NCBI RefSeq assembly: GCF_003217215.1 | Contig: NZ_QJTD01000001.1 | Span: 992,001 to 1,056,000 of the forward strand | Source: Winogradskyella epiphytica | GTDB lineage: Bacteria > Bacteroidota > Bacteroidia > Flavobacteriales > Flavobacteriaceae | Length of the DNA stretch: 64,000 nucleotides | Direction of reading: 5' to 3' | Shown here: positions 36,543 through 45,154 of the stretch, one piece after another | Layout: every line of letters starts with the position of its first letter | Numbering within the stretch: position 1 is the stretch's first letter | Position numbers and translations under genes: made by a program | Notes under the pieces: model-generated | Database searches by the model: none | Seen by the model: the letters and a program-made list of their open reading frames with translations, nothing else | What the model was told of the DNA's origin: nothing

Positions 36543-36929
36543 TTACTGAAAAGCAGCATCAATAGGTTCCCATAACTCAATCTTATTGAGTTCATTATCT
36601 AAAATCCAAGCGAATTTACCATAGTCGAAAGTTTGCATGTCACCAACAATGGTCACACCTTCCTCTTTTAAAACTTTTAGAAGTTCCTCTAAATTTTCAA
36701 CTCTATAGTTGAACATAAATTGTTTTTCTGAAGGTTCAAAATACGTAGTATCCTCTGGAAAAGGACTCCATTGAGTAGAACAATCGCTTCCTTCTTTATC
36801 TTTCCACCAAAAGGTTGAACCGTAATCGTCCGTATTAAAACCTAAATGTTTTTTATACCAATCTTTTGAAGCTTTAGGATCTTTGGTTTTAAAGAATAAA
36901 CCACCAATTCCTGTGACGCGTTTTTTCAT
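36543..36929 (-). CDS. VOC-family (glyoxalase-like) protein
   Basis: A 128-aa vicinal-oxygen-chelate fold protein: 'GIGGLFFKTKDPKASKDWYKKHLGF' at the N-terminus, a second half 'YRVENLEELLKVLKEEGVTIVGD', and a C-terminal 'GKFAWILDNELNKIELWEP'. The terminal Glu in 'IELWEP' is a typical metal ligand. It may be a lyase, dioxygenase or binding protein; the reaction cannot be told. It lies in a minus-strand group with the DUF1801 and dehydrogenase genes. Confidence 0.82.
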   Translation of the reverse strand: MKKRVTGIGGLFFKTKDPKASKDWYKKHLGFNTDDYGSTFWWKDKEGSDCSTQWSPFPEDTTYFEPSEKQFMFNYRVENLEELLKVLKEEGVTIVGDMQTFDYGKFAWILDNELNKIELWEPIDAAFQ

Positions 36930-37006
36930 TGAATTTATTTTTGCTCCCCTGAAAAAGAGAAGACAATTAAACTTATTTTAATAATCATTGGTCTTCAAAA
37001 CCTCCC

Positions 37007-37462
37007 TTATTTTTTTATGGCAGTTTCATAGATGTTAATGTAATCGTCTGCAGACATCTTTGTGACTAATTCTCCAATCAAATAAAAAGGTATTTCGTCA
37101 ATTTTCTTAAATCGAACACAACTTTTTCCCATGTCTAATTTGCGCTTACAGTGTTTGGGGTACTCTTTTACAAACCAATCGTGTAATTCTTGATTGGCAT
37201 AAATGCCACTATGATAAAAGTTAATAGAATTTTTTTGTGAAGCAAAACTCATAAACGGTAATGGGATTTTGGGATCACAGTGATAACCATCTGGGTATTT
37301 TGAATGCGGTATGAAATAACCAACCATTCCATATTGAATGCCTTCTTCAAATCCTTCAGGTAAATTGTCGTTTATTGTTTTTCGTAATTTATTTAGGACG
37401 TCATGACGTTCTTCAGGGGTTTGACTAATATAATCTTCAACAGATGTAGCTTTGTATTGCAT
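37007..37462 (-). CDS. DUF1801 domain protein
   Basis: A 151-aa protein. 'DYISQTPEERHDVLNKLRKTINDNLPEGFEEGIQYGMVGYFIP' is the DUF1801 (YdhG-like) N-terminus, and 'KLDMGKSCVRFKKIDEIPFYLIGELV' the C-terminal half. The fold is related to frataxin-like/YdhG proteins; function is unknown. It begins 24 bp behind the 2-hydroxyacid dehydrogenase gene and is probably co-transcribed. Confidence 0.8.
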   Translation of the reverse strand: MQYKATSVEDYISQTPEERHDVLNKLRKTINDNLPEGFEEGIQYGMVGYFIPHSKYPDGYHCDPKIPLPFMSFASQKNSINFYHSGIYANQELHDWFVKEYPKHCKRKLDMGKSCVRFKKIDEIPFYLIGELVTKMSADDYINIYETAIKK

Positions 37463-37486
37463 AAATTATAATTGTATTTGAGGTGT

Positions 37487-38461
37487 TTAGTAAAACTTAT
37501 TTTTCACTTTGTTTACTATAGTTTGAGCTAATTTAATATTAGATTCTACAGACCACCCTGCCACATGCGGTGAGAGTAGAACATTTTCAGAATTGATTAA
37601 ATATTGAAACGCTTCAGGCAAATTCTCAACTGAATGATGGTTGTCGCCTTCGATTGTATCTGATGGCTTAAACATATTTTCAAATGATGCTTTCTCATAT
37701 TCTAAAACGTCGAGTCCAGCGCCTAAAATTTTGCCAGATTTCAAGGCTTCAACTAAGTCTTCCGTAACAACACTTTTACCACGAGCTGTATTTATAAGCC
37801 AAAACGGTTTTTTAAAATCGTTGATAAAATCTGAATTTACCAAATTTAAAGTAAACTCTGTTTGTGGTGTATGAAGACTTAAGACGTCAGCTTTCTCTTT
37901 AATCTCTTCAAGAATAACTTGCTTGGCGTTAGCGTCTCCGACATTGGTTTTAATATCATGGCAAATGACTTTGACGTCAAATCCTTTGAGTTTTTTTGCA
38001 AAAGCCTTGCCCATATTCCCATAGCCAATAATTCCTACCGTTTTGCCGTCTAATTCTAATCCACGATTTTCTTCTCGTAGCCATTTCCCTTGTCTAATTT
38101 CTCTATCCCCTTTATTGAGCTTATTGAATAGAGACAATAACATCCCTAAAGCGTGTTCCCCTACAGCGTTTCTATTTCCTTCGGGTGCTGAAATGAGATA
38201 AATCCCTTTTTTTTCTGCATAATGACAATCAATATTTTCTAAACCAGCACCGACACGTCCTATAAATTTTAGGTTAGTAGCAGCGTCTAGAAACTGTTGG
38301 TCAATGGTAAATCGACTTCTGATGATCAGTCCTTCATATTCAGAAATTTTGGCTTCAATTTCCGATTTTGAAGAGCTGTAATCTTTATGATTTGTGCATC
38401 CTAAAGCTTTTAATTCATTGATAAGAAGCGGATGATTGGAGTCTAAGTGTAGTACTTTCAT
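37487..38461 (-). CDS. D-2-hydroxyacid dehydrogenase (phosphoglycerate dehydrogenase-like)
   Basis: A 324-aa NAD-dependent dehydrogenase. Rossmann motif GYGNMG (146-151), catalytic Arg227 (NTARGK), Glu254 and His299 (SPHVAGW). It resembles the short SerA type, which oxidises 3-phosphoglycerate in serine synthesis, but lacks the ACT domain. It could equally act on another 2-hydroxy acid. The start codon lies 6 nt behind a TTCCC-N8-GGGAA palindrome. Confidence 0.82.
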   Translation of the reverse strand: MKVLHLDSNHPLLINELKALGCTNHKDYSSSKSEIEAKISEYEGLIIRSRFTIDQQFLDAATNLKFIGRVGAGLENIDCHYAEKKGIYLISAPEGNRNAVGEHALGMLLSLFNKLNKGDREIRQGKWLREENRGLELDGKTVGIIGYGNMGKAFAKKLKGFDVKVICHDIKTNVGDANAKQVILEEIKEKADVLSLHTPQTEFTLNLVNSDFINDFKKPFWLINTARGKSVVTEDLVEALKSGKILGAGLDVLEYEKASFENMFKPSDTIEGDNHHSVENLPEAFQYLINSENVLLSPHVAGWSVESNIKLAQTIVNKVKNKFY

Positions 38462-38467
38462 GTGTGC

Positions 38468-38485
38468 TTCCCACGAAATTGGGAA
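38468..38485 (-). repeat. TTCCC-N8-GGGAA palindrome before the 2-hydroxyacid dehydrogenase gene
   Basis: TTCCC (38468-38472) and GGGAA (38481-38485), ending 6 nt upstream of the ATG at 38461. Confidence 0.6.
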
Positions 38486-38671
38486 TCTGTTTTAAAAAGA
38501 TTAAATTCTATAAAACCTGATAAGTATGGCTTATTGGTTTCTAAACATAAATTTAATCATAAAAATAGCTTGAAGCAAGTTTGAAACCTTTAATTGAGGC
38601 CTATTTTAAGAGAAAGTTAGGCATGTTTGCTCTAAGCACAATCGGGTATTCTTTGTTAGCAATGGTATCAT

Positions 38672-38768
38672 AATTACTGCGTTAAGGATTGAACGGTATG
38701 TTTGAGCTCTTTTACTTTTTGTAAAAAGCGAGTAGTGAAAGCCTGACCCTTGTGGTAACGCCCAAAAA
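38672..38768. ncRNA. Candidate structured intergenic RNA (Flavo-1-like)
   Basis: In the 310-bp gap between two minus-strand genes, nested pairings are visible: GCGTTA (38679-38684) with TAACGC (38756-38761), AAGG next to CCTT just inside, and a central GCTCTTTTAC / GTAAAAAGCGAG hairpin. Flanking unpaired motifs are GTTTGAGCTC and AGTGAAAGCC. From memory, the same arrangement recurs between genes in many flavobacteria and is reminiscent of the Flavo-1 motif; this is not verified. The strand is uncertain. The rest of 38486-38671 shows nothing clear. Confidence 0.5.
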
Positions 38769-38771
38769 ATA

Positions 38772-40145
38772 TTAAATACCTAAAATAAGTTTTGCGATGA
38801 GAAAATAGGTTAAAATTCCAAATACATCATTGCTCGTTGTAATAAAAGGACCCGTCGCCACGGCAGGATCAATACCTCTTTTGTCTAAAAATATAGGAAT
38901 AAAAGTGCCAATTATAGCGGCCATTACAATCACCGTTACTAGAGCAATACTTATGGTAAATGAAACCATATATGTAGTGCCAAATATAAAATGAGTAATT
39001 AATATGGCGATGAGTGCGATGGCAATTCCATTGACCAATCCAATTAAGAATTCTTTAAATAAGCGTTTGAATATTTTACCATCTATGGTGCCATTAGCTA
39101 TACCCTGAACTACAATTGCTGAAGATTGAACCCCAACATTTCCTGCTGTTGCTTGAATTAATGGTACGAAACTTAGAAGTATAATAAAATCACCCATGTT
39201 GACATTGAACTGCTCAATAATAGTAGCCGCACCAAGACCTCCAAACATACCTATCAATAACCATGGTAAACGTGCAATGGTTAACTTGAATACACTATCA
39301 TCGGCTTCAACGCCACGAGAAATACCTGCGGCTAATTGATAATCTTTATCGGCTTCTTCTCGGATCACATCTACAATATCATCAATTGTGATACGGCCTA
39401 ATAAGACCTGATTGTCATTGACAACCGGTATTGCTTCTAAATCGTATTTTGCCATGATTTTAGCCACGTCTTCTACATTATCGTTAACATGTACCCAATC
39501 CACATTTTCTTTAGCTATATCTGCTATTTTTTGATCACTTCTAGAAGTAATTAAATCTTTTAATGATAATCTTCCAATAAGCTGCTCTTTTTTATTAACC
39601 ACATAAACAGAGTGAACACGGGTCACATCTTTTGCTTGACCTCTAATTCTACGTAGACATCCAGCAACGGTCCATGTTTCATAAACTTTTACAAGTTCTT
39701 TTGCCATGAGTCCACCAGCCGTATCTTCTGGGTAAGCTAAAAGTTCTTGAATTTCCTCCCTATGATCAACGTCTTCTATCTGTGAGATCACTTCAGCTTG
39801 CCTGTCTTCTGGAAGTTCGGCAATCATATCGGCAGCATCATCGGTATCAAGTTCCTCTATTTCTTCGGCAATCTCTTTATTAGAAAGATTTTTAAGAACC
39901 TTTTCCCTGATGTCCTCATCGAGTTCAATTAATATTTCTGAAGTCGTTTCAGAATCTAGAAGCTTTATGACATAAACGGAGTCTTCAGGATCTAATTCAT
40001 CAAGAATATCTGCGATATCTGCGTGGTGAAACTCATTTAATAAGGCTTTTAATTTTTTGTCGTTTTTATCTTCAACTAAGACTTCTACCTGTTCGATAAG
40101 CTCATCAGTTAGTTGAAACTGTATTTTTTCTTGGATTTCTTCCAC
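38772..40145 (-). CDS. mgtE: Magnesium transporter MgtE
   Basis: A 457-aa protein. The N-terminal MgtE domain (about 15-135) holds the acidic repeats 'HHADIADILDELDPED' and 'DTDDAADMIAELPEDRQAEVI'. Two CBS domains (about 145-265) follow, then five membrane helices with 'VPLIQATAGNVGVQSSAIVVQG' in the pore region. The acidic N-terminal and CBS parts sense cytoplasmic Mg2+ and gate the channel. It lies 58 bp behind rsmA, a pairing I believe is common in flavobacteria. Confidence 0.95.
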   Translation of the reverse strand: MEEIQEKIQFQLTDELIEQVEVLVEDKNDKKLKALLNEFHHADIADILDELDPEDSVYVIKLLDSETTSEILIELDEDIREKVLKNLSNKEIAEEIEELDTDDAADMIAELPEDRQAEVISQIEDVDHREEIQELLAYPEDTAGGLMAKELVKVYETWTVAGCLRRIRGQAKDVTRVHSVYVVNKKEQLIGRLSLKDLITSRSDQKIADIAKENVDWVHVNDNVEDVAKIMAKYDLEAIPVVNDNQVLLGRITIDDIVDVIREEADKDYQLAAGISRGVEADDSVFKLTIARLPWLLIGMFGGLGAATIIEQFNVNMGDFIILLSFVPLIQATAGNVGVQSSAIVVQGIANGTIDGKIFKRLFKEFLIGLVNGIAIALIAILITHFIFGTTYMVSFTISIALVTVIVMAAIIGTFIPIFLDKRGIDPAVATGPFITTSNDVFGILTYFLIAKLILGI

Positions 40146-40203
40146 GTGATGATAGATGTATTTTCTTATGCCTTAGATAAGGATCTTTATGGCAATAAGG
40201 AAG

Positions 40204-40992
40204 TTAATTAATGTCGTTTTCAATTAACGAAGTGAGCTCTATAAATGCCGAAACACTTAACTGCTCTGGTCGCTGCCCAAAGATAGTATTTGGTTTTAGA
40301 TTATCCGAAAGATTGAAGATTTTTAAGCTGTTTCTCAATGTTTTTCTGCGTTGTTGAAATGCCGTTTTTACCACCTTAAAAAACAATTTTTCATCGCAGG
40401 GTAACGTGTAATTTTCTTTTCGTTTGAGTAACAAAACGCCCGAATCTACTTTTGGTGGTGGATTAAAGACTGTTGGGGGTACGGTGAATAAATATTCGGC
40501 ATCATAAAAAGCCTGAGTTAATACAGATAAGATGCCATAAACTTTTGAGCCTTCTTTGGAACAAATTCTCATCGCCACCTCTTTTTGAAACATTCCAGAA
40601 AATTCTGGGATTTGATGTCGTAACTCTAAGGTTTTAAATAGAATTTGAGAGGAAATATTATAAGGAAAATTACCAATGATTGCGAAAGGTTTGTCTTTAA
40701 ACACGAGGTTTAAATCGTATTTTAAAAAATCCTTTTCTATAATTCTATCCGCAAGGTTGAGGTAGTTGTTTTTAAGAAACTCTACCGATTCTGTGTCAAT
40801 TTCAATAACATGTGTGGTCGTATCTTTCTTGAGAAGGTACTTGGTAAGTACCCCCATTCCTGGTCCAATTTCTAAGACATCGTCGTAGCCTTTATAAGAC
40901 AAGCTGTCTGCAATGTCTTGGGCTATCGATTCGTCCGTTAAGAAATGCTGACCTAAATGTTTTTTTGCTTTTACTTGGTTATGATTTGCCAC
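40204..40992 (-). CDS. rsmA: 16S rRNA (adenine1518/1519-N6) dimethyltransferase
   Basis: A 262-aa SAM-dependent enzyme that dimethylates two adjacent adenines near the 3' end of 16S rRNA. N-terminus '[13 protein letters not shown]' is diagnostic, the SAM site is '[13 protein letters not shown]' (41-53), and the target-base motif NFPY is at 108-111. The C-terminal helical domain is present. Length is normal. A 10-bp inverted repeat (41022-41058) lies just upstream. Confidence 0.96.
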   Translation of the reverse strand: MANHNQVKAKKHLGQHFLTDESIAQDIADSLSYKGYDDVLEIGPGMGVLTKYLLKKDTTTHVIEIDTESVEFLKNNYLNLADRIIEKDFLKYDLNLVFKDKPFAIIGNFPYNISSQILFKTLELRHQIPEFSGMFQKEVAMRICSKEGSKVYGILSVLTQAFYDAEYLFTVPPTVFNPPPKVDSGVLLLKRKENYTLPCDEKLFFKVVKTAFQQRRKTLRNSLKIFNLSDNLKPNTIFGQRPEQLSVSAFIELTSLIENDIN

Positions 40993-41021
40993 GAATACTT
41001 GAATTATTTAATTAGTTGTTT

Positions 41022-41058
41022 ATAAAGAGACGTTAGCGGTATAAATTTGTCTCTTTAT
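41022..41058. repeat. 10-bp perfect inverted repeat upstream of rsmA
   Basis: ATAAAGAGAC (41022-41031) and GTCTCTTTAT (41049-41058) with a 17-base centre, 30 bp before the rsmA start. It could be the DUF4286 gene's 3' structure or an operator; neither strand has a terminator-like T run. Confidence 0.4.
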
Positions 41059-41114
41059 TTGGACTTCAAAATGAGATGCGATTCATATGATTAATGACCT
41101 CTACCGTTCTTAAT

Positions 41115-41435
41115 TTATTTGAATGTAACCGAATATTCATCTACAACCTCTAACTCTGTCCTAAAGGAAAGCATTTTATCTCCAAAACGTTGTAAACCAT
41201 CTGCTTTTAATCGCTCCGCATGATCAGCGTAGTAAGATTCTAATGCTTCTCTTGAATCCGCTCTGTACTGTACAGAATAAGTTTCGGCGCCTTCATCATC
41301 TACTAATACTTTAGTAAGTTTAGCTTCAACGAATTTACCTGTTGCTAAAACTTGTGGTATATGCTCTTTTATCCACTCTAACCATTCGGTATGAATGCTC
41401 TTATCTATGTTAAGGGTAACGTTGTATATGATCAT
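41115..41435 (-). CDS. DUF4286 family protein
   Basis: A 106-aa single-domain protein starting 'MIIYNVTLNIDKSIHTEWLEWIKEHIPQVLATGKF', with 'YSVQYRADSREALESYYADHAERL' later: a ferredoxin-like alpha/beta fold typical of DUF4286, often grouped with dimeric alpha-beta barrel proteins. No catalytic residues are known. It lies between the TPR gene and rsmA on the same strand. Confidence 0.85.
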   Translation of the reverse strand: MIIYNVTLNIDKSIHTEWLEWIKEHIPQVLATGKFVEAKLTKVLVDDEGAETYSVQYRADSREALESYYADHAERLKADGLQRFGDKMLSFRTELEVVDEYSVTFK

Positions 41436-41530
41436 GATATAGGAGTTAAAAGTACAAAAGTATGAATTTAGAGACGAAGTGGGCTTTGAATTGCGTTTTA
41501 TAGTTCAATCAGCTTTGAGCTTAAAAACAA

Positions 41531-43315
41531 CTAATTGATGGTATCTCCTCGCAATAGTCTAAACTTTCGCCGAGCTTCAATGAAATAGATACTGTCTTGA
41601 TGCTCAAAAATGATTTTTTCATACAAAGTTTTAGCCTCTTCAGGTTGCGCTAAATGCGTGTTACAAAGTTCGGCTAAATAATAATGAGCATCATCTGATA
41701 AAATACCATCACCATAATCGCTTATAATTCGTTGGTAATTCGTTTCGGCTTTATGGTATTGCTTTTTTAGTTCGAAAAGTTTAGCCTGCTGATAAAGTGT
41801 TTGATCAATAATGCTTTCACCTTGATGTTCTTCAAGTATTTTATCTAAGAGTGTAATCGCCTCATCTGTTTTATTTTGAAAAGCTAATAAATCTGCTTTT
41901 GCATAATGCTTCAATGCGGTTTGAGTACTGTCTTCATACTTATTATCTGAAATCATTAGTTTTAATTCTAAGGCATCATTAGCTATTAATTGTGATGTCG
42001 ATGACTTTAGGATTTTTAGTTGTGATTCTGCCCAATCAAAATCACCTTTATAATAACTTGTTTTAGCGACCTTAAATCGTGCTTCTTGAGCAATCGGACT
42101 GTTTTTAAGATTCACTTGAATTTGAGAATAAAAAATTAACGCTTCATTAAACTTTTCTTGAAGGACTAATATATCTGCCAAAAGTAATTTTACTTTGGCT
42201 TCTTGAAATTTAGAGAGGTTTTGTTTTAAACTCTCTCTTAGAAATAGTGTTGCAGTTTGTGTTTCTTTTAAGTTGAAAGCTAAGAATTTTCCAAAGGCTA
42301 ATTGTAGAGGTATGGTACGTTCTGATCGACCAAATTCAGCGAATAACGAATGATAGGTTTTGTCAATTTCCGTTAGCATTTTCTCGTCAGCATTGTTGGT
42401 GTCAATTTCTAAGATATACTGATGCGCCGTTAAAGCCGTGGTTGCATTTTGGGTTGTTTGTAAAATATAGTTGAAAATGCTTTTAGCAGTATCATCGTCC
42501 TTATCGTTATGAGCTATGACTGCTAATTCGATAATCCGATCTAAACTTTCTGGCTGACGCATATATAACGCTTTCTCTTGAATGAAAGATTTATTATAGG
42601 CCTTTTCCTGTACATACAACCAGCTCAGTAATTCGTACCAATAGGTTTTAGGCTCTTGTTGAATTTTTTTTAAGAGTAATCGTCTAAGAAATATATTATT
42701 TTCGTTGTCTTTGTTTTCGGAAATAAAGTCGCTGATTAAACGTTTTATGGTGTTGAGGTAATTAGGTTGGTAATCAATGTATTCAATATAGTTGGCAAAC
42801 ATTTTTTCTATATTCCCTTGGTCACCATAGATTCTGGCCAACTGAATGCTGTAGTCTCTATCTGGTGATAATACCTTTCCTTTTTCGTAGGCTTTTATGG
42901 CGTAATCTAAAAGTGAATAATCTTCAAATTTTCTACCAATCGAATAAATATAATTTGGGTTTTTATCTACAAAGCCTAAAGCATCTTCATAAAGTTGATT
43001 TGCATATGTGATGCTGTCTTTAAGTTGATAATTGTAACCTAAAGTGATAACCATAGCCGGATTTTGACGTTTTTCTAATCGTTGTCGAATAAGATTTTCG
43101 GCATCATCATATTGTTCTAATTGCTGATGGATATCAACAAGTTTGTAGGTGAAGTTTGAATTATAAGGTTGTTCCTTTAGTAGATTTTCATAGATGATTA
43201 AGGCTTTTTTGAATTCACCTTTTTTATAATAACTATCAGCTTGTGCCTCGCTACTTTGTGCGAAAGTAATAGAACCGCTTAGTATAAAAAGCAGAATGAA
43301 ATATAACCTAGGCAT
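41531..43315 (-). CDS. Secreted tetratricopeptide-repeat protein
   Basis: A 594-aa protein with a signal peptide ('LYFILLFILSGSITFAQ') followed by TPR units along its whole length ('ADSYYKKGEFKKALIIYENLLKEQP' near residue 30, 'QAKLFELKKQYHKAETNYQRIISDYGDGI' near residue 535). No enzymatic domain is present. It is probably a periplasmic or outer-membrane scaffold. A near -7 box TATATTTA (43329-43336) lies 13 bp upstream. Confidence 0.82.
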   Translation of the reverse strand: MPRLYFILLFILSGSITFAQSSEAQADSYYKKGEFKKALIIYENLLKEQPYNSNFTYKLVDIHQQLEQYDDAENLIRQRLEKRQNPAMVITLGYNYQLKDSITYANQLYEDALGFVDKNPNYIYSIGRKFEDYSLLDYAIKAYEKGKVLSPDRDYSIQLARIYGDQGNIEKMFANYIEYIDYQPNYLNTIKRLISDFISENKDNENNIFLRRLLLKKIQQEPKTYWYELLSWLYVQEKAYNKSFIQEKALYMRQPESLDRIIELAVIAHNDKDDDTAKSIFNYILQTTQNATTALTAHQYILEIDTNNADEKMLTEIDKTYHSLFAEFGRSERTIPLQLAFGKFLAFNLKETQTATLFLRESLKQNLSKFQEAKVKLLLADILVLQEKFNEALIFYSQIQVNLKNSPIAQEARFKVAKTSYYKGDFDWAESQLKILKSSTSQLIANDALELKLMISDNKYEDSTQTALKHYAKADLLAFQNKTDEAITLLDKILEEHQGESIIDQTLYQQAKLFELKKQYHKAETNYQRIISDYGDGILSDDAHYYLAELCNTHLAQPEEAKTLYEKIIFEHQDSIYFIEARRKFRLLRGDTIN

Positions 43316-43369
43316 TTTTGTCTTTTTGTAAATATAGCGAATACCTTATTTGGAAATTCTAAAAATAAT

Positions 43370-43407
43370 TATAAAAAAAATGTCTAAACATTGAGTTTAG
43401 ACATTTT
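43370..43407 (-). terminator. Terminator 290 bp downstream of serS
   Basis: A 13-bp perfect stem AAAATGTCTAAAC / GTTTAGACATTTT (43377-43389, 43395-43407), loop ATTGA, with eight T on the minus strand. It would end transcripts covering the 22-aa ORF. Confidence 0.9.
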
Positions 43408-43494
43408 GACCAGTTAAATAAATGTGCTATTAATCATTATTTTGTAAATATGATTCAAGTATTCAAACCTGGTTGCGTTTATATATTTTAATTA

Positions 43495-43563
43495 TTAAAA
43501 AAGTATTTTGCTTGCGATAACTATTAACGAAACGAGCAAAACAATTCGCTTAACATTTTTCAT
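43495..43563 (-). CDS. Possible 22-aa membrane peptide
   Basis: ATG at 43563 to TAA at 43495. The peptide is MKNVKR followed by a continuous hydrophobic run (IVLLVSLIVIA) and SKILF: positive N-terminus and one membrane span. It lies in the 380-bp gap between serS and the TPR gene, on the same strand as both, with a strong terminator about 90 bp beyond it. TATATTTT about 37 bp upstream could be a weak -7 box. It is too short for standard gene callers; real translation is unproven. Confidence 0.35.
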   Translation of the reverse strand: MKNVKRIVLLVSLIVIASKILF

Positions 43564-43694
43564 AATCAGGAGATTCACTTTTGGGTGCTACTAATGTCTA
43601 AAAATATATTAGATAATGCGGAGAAATACATAATTAATCGATAAAAAGCGCAATTATTTAACATTTATAGTTTGAAATAGGTTTAGATTAATAC

Positions 43695-44966
43695 CTAAGA
43701 GATCATATCAAAACCTGTATAAGGTATTAATACATCAGGGATTTTTATACCATCTTCAGTTTGATAGTTTTCTAAAATACCCGCTAAAACTCGAGGTAGT
43801 GCTAATGAACTTCCGTTTAGCGTGTGACATAATTCGTTTTTACCTTCACTGTTTTTAAAGCGTAATTTTAAACGATTTGCTTGGAAGGTCTCAAAATTAG
43901 AAACAGAAGATATTTCTAACCAGCGGTCTTGGGCTGTAGAGAATACTTCAAAATCATAAGTTAAGGCAGAAGTGAAACCTAGGTCTCCACCGCATAGCCT
44001 TAAGATTCTATAAGGTAATTTAAGTTCTCTTAATAGTCCTTTTATATGCTCTACCATTCCGTCTAATGCTTTATATGAATTGTCTGGATGTTCTACACGT
44101 AAAATTTCAACTTTATCAAATTGGTGTAAACGGTTTAACCCGCGGACGTGTGCACCATAGCTTCCGGCTTCACGTCTAAAGCAAGGAGTGTAGCCAGTAA
44201 TACCTATTGGTAAATCGCTTTCGTTTAATAAGGTATCTCTAAAAATATTTGTTGCCGGAACTTCAGCTGTTGGAATCAAGTATAAGTTATCAGCTGTGAC
44301 ATGATACATTTGACCTTCTTTATCTGGCAATTGCCCTGTTCCAAAACCAGAAGCTTCATTAACCAAATGTGGGACTTGGTATTCTTTGTATCCTGCTTCA
44401 GTATTTTTGTCCAAGAAGTATGAAATAAGTGCGCGTTGCAATCTAGCTCCTTTTCCAATATAAACAGGGAATCCTGCACCTGTGATTTTATTACCTAATT
44501 CAAAATCAATGATGTTGTACTTTTTTGCTAATTCCCAATGAGGTAATGCAGCACCATGGAGTTTAGGAATATCGCCTTCCCTGAATGTTTCCTCATTGTC
44601 CTCATCAGTATTACCAGCTGGCACAATAGGATTTGGTACGTTGGGGATTAGATATAATAATTGTGATAGTGCTTCAATTTTATCATTGAGCTCTTGCTCT
44701 AAGTTTTTAGTTGTTTCTTTAAGTTGAGTTGTTTTCTCTTTTAAAAGGTTAGCCTTTTGAGTTTCACCAGACTTGAACAAGTTTCCAATTTCTTTAGATA
44801 AGGTATTCGACTCCGCCTTTGTATTGTCTAATTCAGTTTGGAGTGCTCTACGATTTTCATCTAAATCAATCGCTTCATTAATCATTTCTGTAGCATCAAT
44901 ATTTCGTTTTGCTAAACGTTCTATGATGTCTTCTTTATTTTCTCGAATAAAAGCAACTTGTAACAT
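43695..44966 (-). CDS. serS: Serine--tRNA ligase
   Basis: 423 aa from the ATG at 44966 (MLQVAFIRENKEDIIERL). The longer frame to 45008 begins with a non-family extension, and a -7 box (45013-45020) lies just outside it. It is a class II synthetase charging tRNA-Ser (and tRNA-Sec where present). The N-terminal coiled-coil arm spans about 25-110. Motif 2 is 'GYTPCFRREAGSYGAHVRGLNRLHQF', and motif 3 'NGSSLALPRVLAGILENYQ' lies near the C-terminus. Confidence 0.96.
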   Translation of the reverse strand: MLQVAFIRENKEDIIERLAKRNIDATEMINEAIDLDENRRALQTELDNTKAESNTLSKEIGNLFKSGETQKANLLKEKTTQLKETTKNLEQELNDKIEALSQLLYLIPNVPNPIVPAGNTDEDNEETFREGDIPKLHGAALPHWELAKKYNIIDFELGNKITGAGFPVYIGKGARLQRALISYFLDKNTEAGYKEYQVPHLVNEASGFGTGQLPDKEGQMYHVTADNLYLIPTAEVPATNIFRDTLLNESDLPIGITGYTPCFRREAGSYGAHVRGLNRLHQFDKVEILRVEHPDNSYKALDGMVEHIKGLLRELKLPYRILRLCGGDLGFTSALTYDFEVFSTAQDRWLEISSVSNFETFQANRLKLRFKNSEGKNELCHTLNGSSLALPRVLAGILENYQTEDGIKIPDVLIPYTGFDMIS

Positions 44967-45012
44967 ATCTTTAATTTTAGTTAAGGCCAATTGGCGCAAG
45001 AAAAACAAGAAA

Positions 45013-45020
45013 CAAAAGTA
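45013..45020 (-). promoter_or_regulatory. -7 box of serS
   Basis: TACTTTTG on the minus strand, exact TAnnTTTG, 46 bp before the ATG at 44966. Confidence 0.5.
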
Positions 45021-45154
45021 TAAAGAAAATGACCAGGAAAAAACTTATAAGTTCTGTTTTATGATTAGAATTTAGAAATGTATAATAATAGTATTATTAC
45101 AGGTATAAATTCCTGCTTCATATTTAATAATAAATACCGAAGATAGAGTGGAGG

